Assembly: GCA_039096225.1 (NCBI GenBank) | Contig: JBBPEB010000011.1 | Coordinates: 558,001 to 622,000, forward strand | Source of the DNA: Blastocystis sp. Blastoise | Lineage: Eukaryota > Sar > Bigyra > Opalinata > Blastocystidae | DNA length: 64,000 nt | Direction: 5' to 3' | Part shown: piece after piece, positions 32,891 to 44,804 of the stretch | How the letters are laid out: every line of letters starts with the position of its first letter | How positions within the stretch are numbered: position 1 is the first letter of the stretch | Notes under the pieces: model-generated | The model's input: the letters and a program-made list of their open reading frames with translations, nothing else | What the model was told of the DNA's origin: nothing | Databases searched by the model: none | Translations under genes and position numbers: made by a program

Positions 32891-33655
32891 TTTGAAATAT
32901 CTTTATTACTTAAAGTCACCAAAATGATAAATAAAAGAAAAGTGAAAAAGAATATGTATTTCTTGGGGAGGCAAAACTTTTTTCTTTATTTATTTTTAAT
33001 CTATGAATATTCACTTTCAATACTTCAAATATGTCTGAAAGAAGTCTATACACTTTATAGATAACTAATGAATGTTTATAACTGAATGAAAAATGATTGA
33101 TTAAAATATTTCGATAATTATTTATTTTTTATCTCTTGAATTAGATCACCTATAGAACCAGTCAATAATCTAATTTATAGCAATCCTAGTTATAGCTATT
33201 TTTTATCAGAAAATGATTACAGCAAAAAGAAATTGTTATAGAAATAGTTTTTAATTATGTCAAGTAGTTATTGATCCTATGTAGACACTAAAGTCGCTGT
33301 TCTATACAAAAATTAAACACGAAAAATGAGAAAACTAAAATTCCACAAAATATCAGTTCATAAACATAATAAGAAGGATATAATTAATCTAATGAATATG
33401 AATATTTGCATCTAAAAGAAACAATACACAAACTTAACACGAAAAAACACTTTATTAAAAAGCAATAAAAAGTGATGGAATTCTAAAGTAAAGGAGCCAG
33501 CCAATCAAACGACTAAAAAATGAATGAAAAGTCTTTCACTGAATCACCAAAAAAAACCTTGGGGATATCCTTTTTTTCAAACAATGATAAAAAGTCATGA
33601 CAAATTATATCCATATTATCTTGTTCTGATTCTTTGTTATTATTAATATTTACAG
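32891..33655. other. Divergent intergenic region between SerRS and the R-SNARE gene
   Basis: 765 bases with the 5' flanks of two divergent genes. At 33563 a plus-strand ATATCCTTTTT resembles another U12 5' splice site. TTTACAG directly precedes the SNARE ATG, so a 5'-UTR intron is possible but unproven. Otherwise no feature. Confidence 0.45.
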
Positions 33656-34810
33656 ATGGCTAGTCAAAAGTGCATTATTTATTCCCTTATCAGCAGAAAG
33701 GATGTTGTTCTTTGTGAAGAAACTTTAGGTAGCGCTGCTTCTAAATCTACTGGTAACTTTGCTCAAATTACCATGAACCTTTTACCTAAGTTCTCTACTG
33801 CTGGTAAACATACTTTCCATTATGATGAGTATTTTTTTTATAATTATTATTCGATTTTATTCTACCTGAATATATCTTTATCTATACTATTTTTATTTTT
33901 AGAAAGTACGATTTCCATGTATTAAATGATGGTGGTATTTCTTACATTGCTTTATCTGATAGAGATCTTCAACTCCGTATTGCTTTCGTAAGTTCTGTTT
34001 TCTTATTATGTTCAATTTTCAAATCTCCTATTTATTTTTTAGAGTTATTTAAATGATGTTATGCAAAATTTCACTACTACTTATGGGTATTTATTTTATT
34101 TAATATATTTTTTTGTTTACTATAATTAATGTTTATATAGTCAACGTGCTAAGACTGCTCAAGCTTATTCCATGTCTGAATTCTCTTCTACTCTTCAAAA
34201 ATTAATGGTATATATATGTTTTTTTATTATTTTTTATTTTTTATTTATTATTTATTTTTTTTTATTTATTTATTATTTTTTTTATTATTTATTATTTTTT
34301 TTTATTATTTTTTTATTAATTATTTTTTATTATTAACAAACAAAAATATATATATGTTTTTTTATAAAATATTATAAAATATTTTATAATGAATATAATA
34401 TATAATATATATACTATTATAGACTCAATGGAATGACCCTAATGCTGATGTCACTACTCGTGTTCAACAAAAACTTGATAATGTTAAGGGTGTTATGATT
34501 GATAATATTGATAAGATTCTTGATAGAGGTGAGAAATTAGATATTATTGTCGATAAATCTGAAGCTCTTGCTGATACTGCTGATTTATTTATTATTATTA
34601 TATTATATAATATTATAAAAATAATTAGTATAATAAAAGTAATTATTATATAATAATTATTCTATATATTTATTTAAGAAAGATGCTAGTAAATTAAAAT
34701 GTGAAATGTTAAAGCAAAGAGCTAAACTTTATATTTTCATTGCTATTATCATTATTATCATCATCATCATTATTATTGTCAACAGTGTTAATAAGAATAA
34801 CAGCTCTTAA
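33656..34810 (+). CDS. Longin-domain R-SNARE (VAMP7-like)
   Basis: ATG at 33656, TAA at 34810, six exons with GTAT/GTAA...TAG or AAG introns. Residues 1 to about 110 form a longin domain (MASQKCIIYSLISRKDVVLC, TFHYDE, YDFHVLNDGGISYIALSD). The SNARE motif follows, with the zero-layer arginine in ILDRGEKLDIIVDKSEALAD, and a single C-terminal anchor rich in isoleucine. R-SNAREs of this class drive fusion at late endosomes, lysosomes or the vacuole. One oddity: at 34588-34632 an AT-rich stretch of 15 codons appears to be read inside the SNARE motif between DLF and KKDASKL, because the only in-frame GT donor lies after it. Either the motif carries an insertion or an unusual intron removes it. Confidence 0.88.
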
Positions 34811-35117
34811 ATTGTATAAGACCTATATCGTCTCTTTATACTTGATTGTACTCTTTTATATATGTATATTCTACTCTCTTTTTTAAAATGAAACAAGTTC
34901 AATATATAATACAATAGTTTTTTTCTTATAGTCTTTTGTTTATTTTTTTTTGCATTTTAAAAACTAACCTTTTTATTTCTTTTTTATTTATAAAAAAAAA
35001 AAATTAAAAAATTACGATAATGAAATAAATGAATATTTGATGAACAAACAAGAAAAGAAATAAAACGAATAATTTCTTTAAAAAATATATAGACTACATA
35101 AACACAATAATAAAAAC
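34811..35117. other. Intergenic region between convergent genes
   Basis: AT-rich spacer between the 3' ends of the R-SNARE and SmE genes. No feature seen. Confidence 0.5.
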
Positions 35118-35700
35118 TTAGTTAACTTCTCTGACAAGAGTAATATTATCACCTTTTAATAAAATTCTACCTATATATATATATAGAATATAGAATAAAT
35201 AGTAACAGAAGAGAACGAATATAAATAAATAATACAAAAAAAATTGTCATAGATATAAAATCATTAAAAATAATAATAAACAAACATACCAAGATCTTTA
35301 CGAGATTTATTTTTGATATTAATTTCACAAGCATCATCAACAACAACATTCATATATTCATCAAAACCCTATATACATGAATTATGATAATTAAATAAAA
35401 AAATAGTAACAATAATAAAATAAAACTATACTTTAATTTGTCCTTCTATTCTAGTAGCATTTTGTTCATATAACCAAAATTCACATCTAGTCTTGTATGA
35501 TAATTATAGAAACATATACAAAAATATATATAGAAGAGAATATTAAAAATTTAATTAGTGAAAATAATTGATAGATTAAATAATTATTATAAAAAGGATA
35601 TCTTTTGTAAGAAACCGAATAAAGTATCAATAGGTTGAATTAAAACTTTCTTGGCTTTACGTTGCATTTGAATTTTCCGAGTTCTAGATATAAAGGGCAT
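35118..35700 (-). CDS. SNRPE: Spliceosomal Sm protein E (SmE)
   Basis: Four exons from ATG 35700 to TAA 35118 give about 97 residues, the usual SmE length. Sm1 and Sm2 motifs are clear: [46 protein letters not shown], then [20 protein letters not shown]. SmE is part of the heptameric Sm ring bound to U1, U2, U4 and U5 snRNAs, and to U11/U12 snRNPs. The first intron (35495-35601) is AT-AC with U12 signals, and using AC as acceptor gives six residues between LQ and the WLYEQ strand, the spacing expected for the family. The other two introns are GT-AG. Confidence 0.93.
35495..35601 (-). other. AT-AC minor-spliceosome (U12-type) intron in SmE
   Basis: On the minus strand the exon ends TTACAAAAG, the intron starts ATATCCTTTTTA and ends TTCTATAATTATCATAC, and the next exon starts AAGACTAGA. 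ATATCCTTT is the U12 5' splice consensus, and TTCTATAAT is a 7/9 branch-point match about 9 bases from the end. The first 30 bases of the intron contain no GT, so a major-spliceosome donor is not available at this point. Confidence 0.8.
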
Positions 35701-35947
35701 AATAAATCCACTGTCGATCATAAAAGAATAGAAAAATAGAAAGAACAAATAAGAAATAACATACATTAAAGGTAATATTTAATAAAAGAATTAAAAAAAT
35801 TCTCTATTAATGTCAAGTTGCCAAAAAAAAGATTCATGAATATCAGAAGAAATATGGTCAATGTGAGAATAGTTTCATGATTATGGTAATTTAATTTTTT
35901 TTTTAATTATTTCCTTGATTAAAAGACATTTTTATTTTTATTTAAAT

Positions 35948-36232
35948 ATGCTGTTTTTTTGTTGGTGTTTCGTTTACAAGGTTGTATTTATAGTTGTAAT
36001 ATATGACTCATGTGATTGTGAATTTATTATGATATTGAAAATAGTATTTGCTGTTACAGTTTTTGAAATAATTGTTTTTTTTTATTTATTGAACGCTTTC
36101 AGAAGAATGGAAAAATATATAGACTACAAAATACATAGGTTTCAAAAATTTAAAAATAAAAAATATGATAAAAATGGGCAAGAGAAGTTGTTTCTGGTGT
36201 ATAACTCAATTATTTTAATAAAGAATAAATGA
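35948..36232 (+). CDS. Possible small two-helix membrane protein
   Basis: An ORF of about 94 residues from the ATG at 35948, with two strongly hydrophobic segments (LFFCWCFVYKVVFIVVIY and IVFAVTVFEIIVFFYLL) and a basic C-terminal tail. It lies 248 bases upstream of, and divergent from, the SmE gene. Hydrophobic codons are cheap in AT-rich DNA, so this may be spurious. No family recognised. Confidence 0.3.
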   Translation: MLFFCWCFVYKVVFIVVIYDSCDCEFIMILKIVFAVTVFEIIVFFYLLNAFRRMEKYIDYKIHRFQKFKNKKYDKNGQEKLFLVYNSIILIKNK

Positions 36233-36716
36233 TAAATAGATCAATGTTTAATAATTTATACAGAATAATAAAAAAGAAATGGAAAAACACTAATAGGTGA
36301 TTTTCTTGGGACTGAAAAAGCGTCAAATGTAAAATTCTCACTTACTTTTTTTAAGACTAATTCAGATTCTCTCTTTTAGATAGAATTAGCAGTGAAAAAA
36401 ACTCTTTTTGATTTGCTAGATTCTATAAACTAGCTAATCAGTTTGATCAAAATGAATGGCTTAAAAATATAAGAATTTTCTAGAATTTTCTTTATCAATT
36501 AATAACAGATTTCCGTTCTTGGTAGTTAAAAATATTATTGACAATCATAATACATTTCTGTTCTAACAAAACGATTTTGTACACATTATTACATAATCAT
36601 ACAGAATAATATATAAATATATATATATAACGAAATAAGTCATAATCAGATAAAAATTAAAATGATAAGAATAAATAAAAAATTATTGTTTTCACTGTAA
36701 ACGAAAAAGGCCATCT
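36233..36716. other. Gene-free intergenic region
   Basis: AT-rich sequence before the minisatellite block. No ORF or repeat worth naming. Confidence 0.45.
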
Positions 36717-36721
36717 ATATA

Positions 36722-36753
<32 letters not shown>

Positions 36754-37039
36754 ATAATAATAATAATAATAACCAAACGGAAAAAAACATTAACCCATAT
36801 AATAAACTAATAATAATAATATTAATAATAATAATTATATACACAACCAAATGAAAAAACATTAACCTATATAAATTATATAAATTAATAATAATAATAA
36901 TATCATACATAAGCAAATAGAAAGTCCTAACCTATATAAATAAATAATAAAAATAATAATTATAATAATAATAGTAATAATAAATATAATAATATACAAA
37001 ACCAAATGAAAATCGATTAACCTAGATAAATTATATAAA
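36717..37039. repeat. (AAT)n minisatellite array, left part (interrupted by Helitron 1)
   Basis: Units consist of an (AAT)n run followed by ACACAACCAAATGAAAA-like sequence and AACCTATATAAATTA. Four units are recognisable. The same unit type resumes after 39711 and again after 53022, so both Helitrons sit in one array. Confidence 0.8.
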
Positions 37040-39709
37040 TCTTATATATAAAAGGGATAAGTAAGCACGAAATTGTACTGATATAAATGGACCGATTACT
37101 TTTTTGTGTTACACATCTGTGTTACACTTACAAAAGATTCAGAATCTATATCAAAAACGTATTATGACGCGCTTTTAAAATTTTCAGAAATTCCACGTCT
37201 AAGGGCCTAAAACGGTCCCACAAAGAAGTGACTTAACCGACTTGGCCACTAAAATGCAATAAAATTCAAAATTTGAGTTTTTATCCAATAAACATATTTC
37301 GTACATAAAATTCCTATTTATTTTTCATTTTCTCAGAAATTTCTTCATTTTTTACATTTTTCTACTTAAAAATTTCTTTTTATATTTTTTCTTTAAATAA
37401 TTTTTATATATTTTTTTTTACTTTTATTTTTCTTTATGATGTACTTTATATTTGTTATTAATTATTAATATATTTTATTTTAAATACATAACATTTTTCG
37501 CCACACCTATAAACTATTTCTAAACTTTAAAAAGACAATTAGACAAGAATCCTTTGCTCTAAGTGACTTTAATTGATTAAAATTAACTTATATACATAAA
37601 ATAACCTAAATAATGATAATATATGAAGCTTTCAAAAAATTTGATCCACAAAGTTTTGAGATATCGGACACATTCTCTTTTGATCATTTTAAATTTTAAT
37701 GAAAACTATCTAGATCATGATGATAACTCATAAAACCATCCTAAAAGTTATTAAAACCTGTTTTTGACATGTTGAAAAATTGACACAAAACTTCAATTGC
37801 GTGTTCTGTCAACAATTTTTATTTTATTAAGTTTTAAACATTACAGAGTATATCATAGATGTTTATATTTATAAACTATTTGAACACATTTTTAAAATAA
37901 AAAGGTCGAAGAGATATCGAAATCTTTTCACTCTTAATAAAAACCTTTGGACTTAATATTCGTAATATAGACAAAAATCGCCACTTATTGAACCATTCAA
38001 GTCATTTTAAAGACGAGAATGAGTGGATATCTGTTTGGTTGACCCCCACAGAATCAAATTTTGACTACATATATGAATACAGTGACCGTTACAATACACA
38101 AATATGTCATTATTGCATATTTATGACAACAAAGTTGGTGTATCGGCTGATTTTGACCTCTTTAATTTCGACTTTTGACTTTATATTTGGTATAAGGATG
38201 CCTTATATGTTACATTATGATATTTTATATCTTTAAAGTCTTTTTAAAAAAGGTCAAAAAAAGTTAATTGCGACTTTGTACCAAAAAAAGTCGTTCTAAC
38301 TCACTTTTTAAAAGTCATATTAATAGATAATATAATATTACATATATATATAAAGTCAAAATATAAAATATCGTTGAATCTCGGGTTCAAAAATGAAAAA
38401 CAAATTTTGATTTTTTTCAAAAATTTTATTTTTATTGTTTTAACTAAGGTCAATTTCCACCATCATTTTTCTATTAATAAAGTAATTTTTTTTATAATAT
38501 ATAATATATTGTTTTCTGATTGAAAAATAAAAAAAATTAATTTTTAAAAATAAAAATTGACTGAGAAATAAAATTTCAAAGTGATATGTCTCTCAAAAAA
38601 AAAATATTTTTTTAATACAGTTTCTTGATTAGTGTGTTACTATAAACACTATTAATTAACTGAAAAAAAATTATTCTATAATTATAAGAATTATATATAT
38701 TTATTTATAATAGTGAAAATTAATATTAGTCAAACTACTATTTATTTTTAGTATATATTATATATAAGTATGACATATATTTTCTTTTTTTAAAATTTAT
38801 TTAAAAAAAAACGATAATATTTTTTATATATTTTTTTTGTTCTTTTCAAAAGTAGTTTTAAATATATATAAACATAGAAAAATTTAATGACTTAATTTAT
38901 AAATTTTTAAAATGTAAAAAAAAATAATTTTATTTCCATTACTTTTAGACATCTTTATTATGAAATGGATTCTTTATGAATATTAAAAATGAATTTATCT
39001 ATTATTAAAAAAGAAAATATGAATACAAATTTTTATTCATAAACTATAATGTATTTTTATTATATATAGATAAGTAGATATTAGTGATATGAAATAGTAG
39101 TAGTTAAACTTTTGAATTTTTAAAATTTTAATTTTTTTTTTTTTCCTATAAAAAACAACGCGTTGGTTTTTATAGGAAAAAAAAAAGAATTAAAATTTTA
39201 AAAATTCAAAAGTTTAACTACTACTATTTCATATCACGAAACAGATATTTATATTAAAAAACAAAATAGAATAAATGAGATCTATTTAGATAGAATATAT
39301 GCAGGATACAATAAAACTATATATGATAAATCAAATAAAATTTATATATAAGCATTATGATTTAGTCACTAATACATAAAATTATAAAATTATTTCTTTT
39401 ATATAAAACTAATAAAAAAATATATATTAATAAATAAACATTCCAGAAAGAATAATTTAAGCAAAATAACTTGAAATTAGAAATAGAATTATTGTTTATT
39501 TTCGTATCATAATATCTTTCTTAGATGAATGTAATTTATATTAGAGAAACTATTATGAGATGTTTCATTAATGAAACTATTATAAACTATAAACTACTTC
39601 AAAAAGCATTTTTATGTATCTATATGATACAATATATTTAAAAATATTTTTGTATAAATTATAAAACTCTAAAGGATACGAAGCATCGGCGAAGCCGATG
39701 CCACCCGCT

Positions 39710-39711
<2 letters not shown>
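37040..39711 (+). mobile_element. Non-autonomous Helitron (Helitron 1), 2672 bp
   Basis: The 5' end starts TCTTATATATAAAAGGGATA after an A. The 3' end has the hairpin GCATCGGC-gaa-GCCGATGC (39683-39701), six bases, then CTAG (39708-39711) followed by T. These are Helitron features: 5' TC, a 3' stem-loop close to CTRR, insertion between A and T, and no target duplication. The first 1.4 kb is homologous to 40176 to about 41610 in Helitron 2, and the 3' hairpin and end are identical. There is no Rep or helicase gene inside, so it would be mobilised in trans. It contains a 154-nt palindrome. It looks like an internal-deletion derivative of the larger copy. Confidence 0.85.
39084..39237. repeat. 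154-nt near-perfect palindrome inside Helitron 1
   Basis: GTGATATGAAATAGTAGTAG at the left edge is matched by its reverse complement at the right edge. The arms run about 72 bases each to a centre around CAACGCGTTG. Lengths of the T and A runs differ slightly. No coding capacity. It may be a nested foldback element or a regulatory hairpin. Confidence 0.9.
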
Positions 39712-39759
<48 letters not shown>

Positions 39760-39994
39760 TCATACATAAGCAAATAAAAAGTCACTAACCTATATAAATT
39801 AATAATAATAGTTACTATAATAATAATAATAATAATATTTATATACACAAACAAAAATAAATCATTTATCTATATAAATTATTATTAATAATAATAAATC
39901 TAATAATAATAATAATAATAATAATAATATTTATATACACAAACGAAAGAAATAATTATTTATCTATATAAATTATTATTAATAATAATATATC

Positions 39995-40035
<41 letters not shown>

Positions 40036-40077
40036 TTTATATACACAACCAAAAGAAATAATTATTAATCTATATAA

Positions 40078-40122
<45 letters not shown>

Positions 40123-40175
40123 TATACACAACCAAAAGAAATGATAATTTACCTATATAATACCAATAATCGTTA
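39712..40175. repeat. (AAT)n minisatellite array, middle part between the two Helitrons
   Basis: Five units of (AAT)n plus ATATACACAACCAAAAGAAA-like and CTATATAAATTA-like segments. They continue the array seen left of Helitron 1. Confidence 0.85.
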
Positions 40176-41609
40176 TCTTATATATAAAAGGGATAAGTAA
40201 GCACAAAATTGTACTGATATAAATGGACCGATTACTTTTTTGTGTTACATATCTATGTTACACTGATAACAGAGTAAGATACTACATGAAAAACGTATTA
40301 TGACGCGCTTTTAAAATTTTCAAAAATTCCACGTCTAAGGGCCTAAAACGGTAAGACAAAAAAAAATTTAACGGAAATGCCCCAAATAATTGGCTAAAAT
40401 TCAAAATTTGAGTTTTTATCCAATAAACATATTTCGTACATAAAATTCCTATTTATTTTTCATTTTCTCAGAAATTTTTTCATTTTTTACATTTTTCTAC
40501 TTAAAAATTTCTTTTTATATTTTGTAAAATTTATTTTTTATAAATTTCATTTTTAAGTTATATTTTTCTTTATGATGTACTTAATATTTGTCATTAAATA
40601 TTAATATAATTTATTTTAAATGCATAACATTTCTCGCCACATGTATAAACGATTTTTAAACTTTAAAAAGACAATTAGACAAGAATCCTTTTTTTAAGAG
40701 ACTTTAATTGATTGAAATTGACTTATATACATAAAATAACCTGAGTAATGATAATATATAAAGCTTTTAAAAAAATTGATCCACAAAGTATTGAGATATC
40801 GGACACATATCTCTTTTGACTCCTTTGAATTTTAATGAAAACTATCTGGATCATCATGATAACTCATGAAACCATCCTAAAAGTCATTAAAACCTGTTTT
40901 TGACATGTTGAAAAATTGACAAAAAACTTCAATCGCGCGTTCTGTCAACATTTTTTATTTTATTAATTTTTAAACGTTACAGGATTTATCTTATGAGTTT
41001 ATATTCATAAATTATTTGAACACATTTTTAAAATAAAAAGGTCGAAGAGATATCGAAATCATTTCACTCTTAATAAAGAAATTTGGACTTAATATTTGTA
41101 GTTTAGATAAAATTCGCCACTCATTGAACCCATCAGGTTTCTTTTAAGACAAGAATGAGTGGATATCTGTTTGGTTGACCCTCATAAAATCAAATTCTGA
41201 TTTTATATATGAATACAGTGACCTCTACCATACACAAATATATCATTATTGCATGTTTATGACAACAAAGTTGGTGTATCGGCAGATTTCGACCCCATTA
41301 ATTTCGACTTATGACTTTATATTTGGTGTAAGGATGCCCCATAGGATACATTATGATATTTTATGTCTTTAAAGGCTTTTTAAAAAAGGTCAAAAAAAGT
41401 TAATTGCGACTTTGTACCAAAAAAAGTCGTTCTAACACACTTTTTAAAAGTCATATTAATAGTTATTATACTATTACATAAATATATAAAGTCAAAATAT
41501 AAAATATCGTTGGGTCTCGGTGTCAAAAATGAAAAAGAAATTTTGCGTTTTCTCAAAAATTTTATTTTTGATGTTTCAACTAAGGTCAATTTCGACCATT
41601 ATTATTATG

Positions 41610-42798
41610 TTTTTATTATTTATTTTTGTCATATTTAATACTATATGTGTCTATCTTATAAAATATATGAAAACTTTATAATATTATATTATATTAAAAG
41701 TTAAAATAAGATAAAAAAAAAAGAGGTCTTGACAGAATTATCTACATTATTTTTTAAGTCAAACACATGAAGATTATGGACTTAATTCATAATTAATATT
41801 ATATTTCTACATAATAATATTATAAATGTTTTATTATTATGCTAATTTTTATAAAATAATACTTTTTGCAAACTGATATAGATGTAATTGTTTTACAATC
41901 TTAATTAAAAAGGTTCAAATTTTTTTATAGTGATCAATAATCTTATTAATCTCTGTTTGAAACACATAAGAAGATGAGCTAACAATAAAAATGAAAAAGA
42001 ATATTTTAAAACTTTCAGTATTTTTCTTTTCTTTTCTTTTTTTTATTGTACTGTATTTAGAAATAGATTTAAATACATTTAGCAAGTCATTTCATGAACA
42101 GAATTAAAAGCGCCAATGGTAGAATGTCTAATTAATGAATTTTTAACTGATTGAAAGAATGATTGCCTAATTGTGAACAAAGAAACTTTAGCTGATTTTA
42201 GAGTGATATAAGAAAGGGTTACTTAAAACTACTATGCTATTTCTACGTTCAACATATTAATATATTGGTAACAACCAAATCATTCTTTATTTTAATAATT
42301 CCTTCTGTAAGTTTATTTTCATTTTTGTCTTTATCGTGTTTTTATTAATTAATTTATATATGTATAGAGAGTAGATGATAAATATAATAAATTATATTTG
42401 GTAATGATACAATGTAAATGGGTAAACTAATGATACAGGGGATAATGTATAACTTTTTTATTAGGTATGCTATTACTCATCTTAAGAATTGACTGTTACA
42501 ACTATGCTATCCAAAGAAAGAAAAGAAAGAAAAGAAATGTAGCTGGAAGTTATAAATAAATGGTTGGTTATTATGAAAAAAATGATATGAAGATTCCGTT
42601 TTTAAAAGTTCACCATTCATTTTTTGATATGTAAATTCACCACAAAATATCTTTGATGTCATGTATATATTTATATTATAATATATTATTTCTTTTATTA
42701 TGTATATCTTTTTGATTTATTAAACCATTTGTTTTAATATACCTTTTATATATATAGAAGGTGCTTTTTGCTAAATCTTTCAGTATTGTTTAAGTACT
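41610..42798. other. Non-coding part of Helitron 2 upstream of the micro-exon gene
   Basis: Sequence after the end of homology to Helitron 1. No ORF is seen. Its last part should hold the promoter of the gene starting at 42799. Confidence 0.45.
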
Positions 42799-43227
42799 AT
42801 GGAATCTGATTGTCCAGTCTTATCGTTATTATCACAATATGAGGATGCTGAATCTTCAAATAATAATGGTATATATTTATTTAGCTTTTCATTTTTGTCT
42901 TATAAAATATTTTTATGCGTATTTATAAATCCACTAAAAATAAATACGAAAAGTATGTATATATATATTATTAATTATTATTAAGTATACAATCATTTAA
43001 ACTATTATACTATATTATATATATATATATATATATATAGATTCAGGATCAAAGCTATTGACTCAAGGTATTTATATGCTATATTCTATTATATTCTATT
43101 ATATTCTATTATATTCTATTCTATTATATATATATATATATATAGATTCAGGATCAAAGCTATTAACTCAAGGTATATATATGCTATATTCTATTATATT
43201 CTATTATATTCTATTATATTCTATTAT

Positions 43228-43281
<54 letters not shown>

Positions 43282-43417
43282 CGATCAAAGCTATTGACTC
43301 AAGATATATATATATATAATATTATATTATATTCTATTATAATCTATTATATTCTATTATAATATATTATATTATATATATATATATATATAGATACAAG
43401 ATAAAAACTATATACTC

Positions 43418-43456
<39 letters not shown>

Positions 43457-43512
43457 TTATATTATATTATATTATATTATATATATAGATTCAGGATCAA
43501 AACTATTGACTC

Positions 43513-43550
<38 letters not shown>

Positions 43551-43846
43551 TATTATATTATATTATATTATATATATAGATTCAGGATCAAAACTATTGA
43601 CTCAAGGTATATATATATATATATATATATAATATTATATTATACTTATTATATATATAGATTCACGATCAAAGCTATTGACTCAAGGTATATATATATA
43701 TAATATTATATTATATTATATTATATTATATTATATATATAGATTCAGAATCAAAGCTATTGACTCAAGGTATATATATATAATATTATATTATATTATA
43801 TTATATTATATATATATATTCAGAATTAAAAAAATCGAGTGAAGAT

Positions 43847-43909
<63 letters not shown>

Positions 43910-44164
43910 TTCAAGATTAAAACCGTCGATTCAAGGTATATATTAGATTATATTATATTATACTTATTATATATATAGATTCAGGATCAAAGCTATTGAC
44001 TCAAGGTATATATATATATAATATTATATTATATTCTATTATATTATATTATATATATAGATTCAGGATCAAAGCTATTGACTCAAGGTATATATATATA
44101 ATATTATATTATATTATATTATATTATATATCTAGATTCAGGATTAAAACAATCGAGTGAAGGT

Positions 44165-44201
<37 letters not shown>

Positions 44202-44294
44202 TTCAAGATTAAAACCGTCGATTCAAGGTATATATTAGATTATATTATATTATACTTATTATATATATAGATTCAGGATCAAAGCTATTGACTC

Positions 44295-44342
<48 letters not shown>

Positions 44343-44551
44343 TATTATACTTATTATATATATAGATTCACGATCAAAGCTATTGACTCAAGGTATATAT
44401 ATATATAATATTATATTATATTATATTATATTATATTATATATATAGATTCAGGATCAAAGCTATTGACTCAAGGTATATATATATAATATTATATTATA
44501 TTATATTATATTATATATCTAGATTCAGGATTAAAACAATCGAGTGAAGGT

Positions 44552-44588
<37 letters not shown>

Positions 44589-44754
44589 TTCAAGATTAAA
44601 ACCGTCGATTCAAGGTATATATTAGATTATATTATATTATACTTATTATATATATAGATTCAGGATCAAAACTATTGACTCAAGGTATATATATATATAT
44701 AATATAATATTATACTTATTATAAATATAGATTCACGATCAAAACTATTGACTC

Positions 44755-44804
<50 letters not shown>

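Noticed and set aside
37988-41372. Two similar short ORFs (37988-38236 and 41175-41372) in the shared Helitron 5' region
   Set aside because: They are similar because the DNA is duplicated. The start codons differ and there is no sign of codon-level selection by eye.
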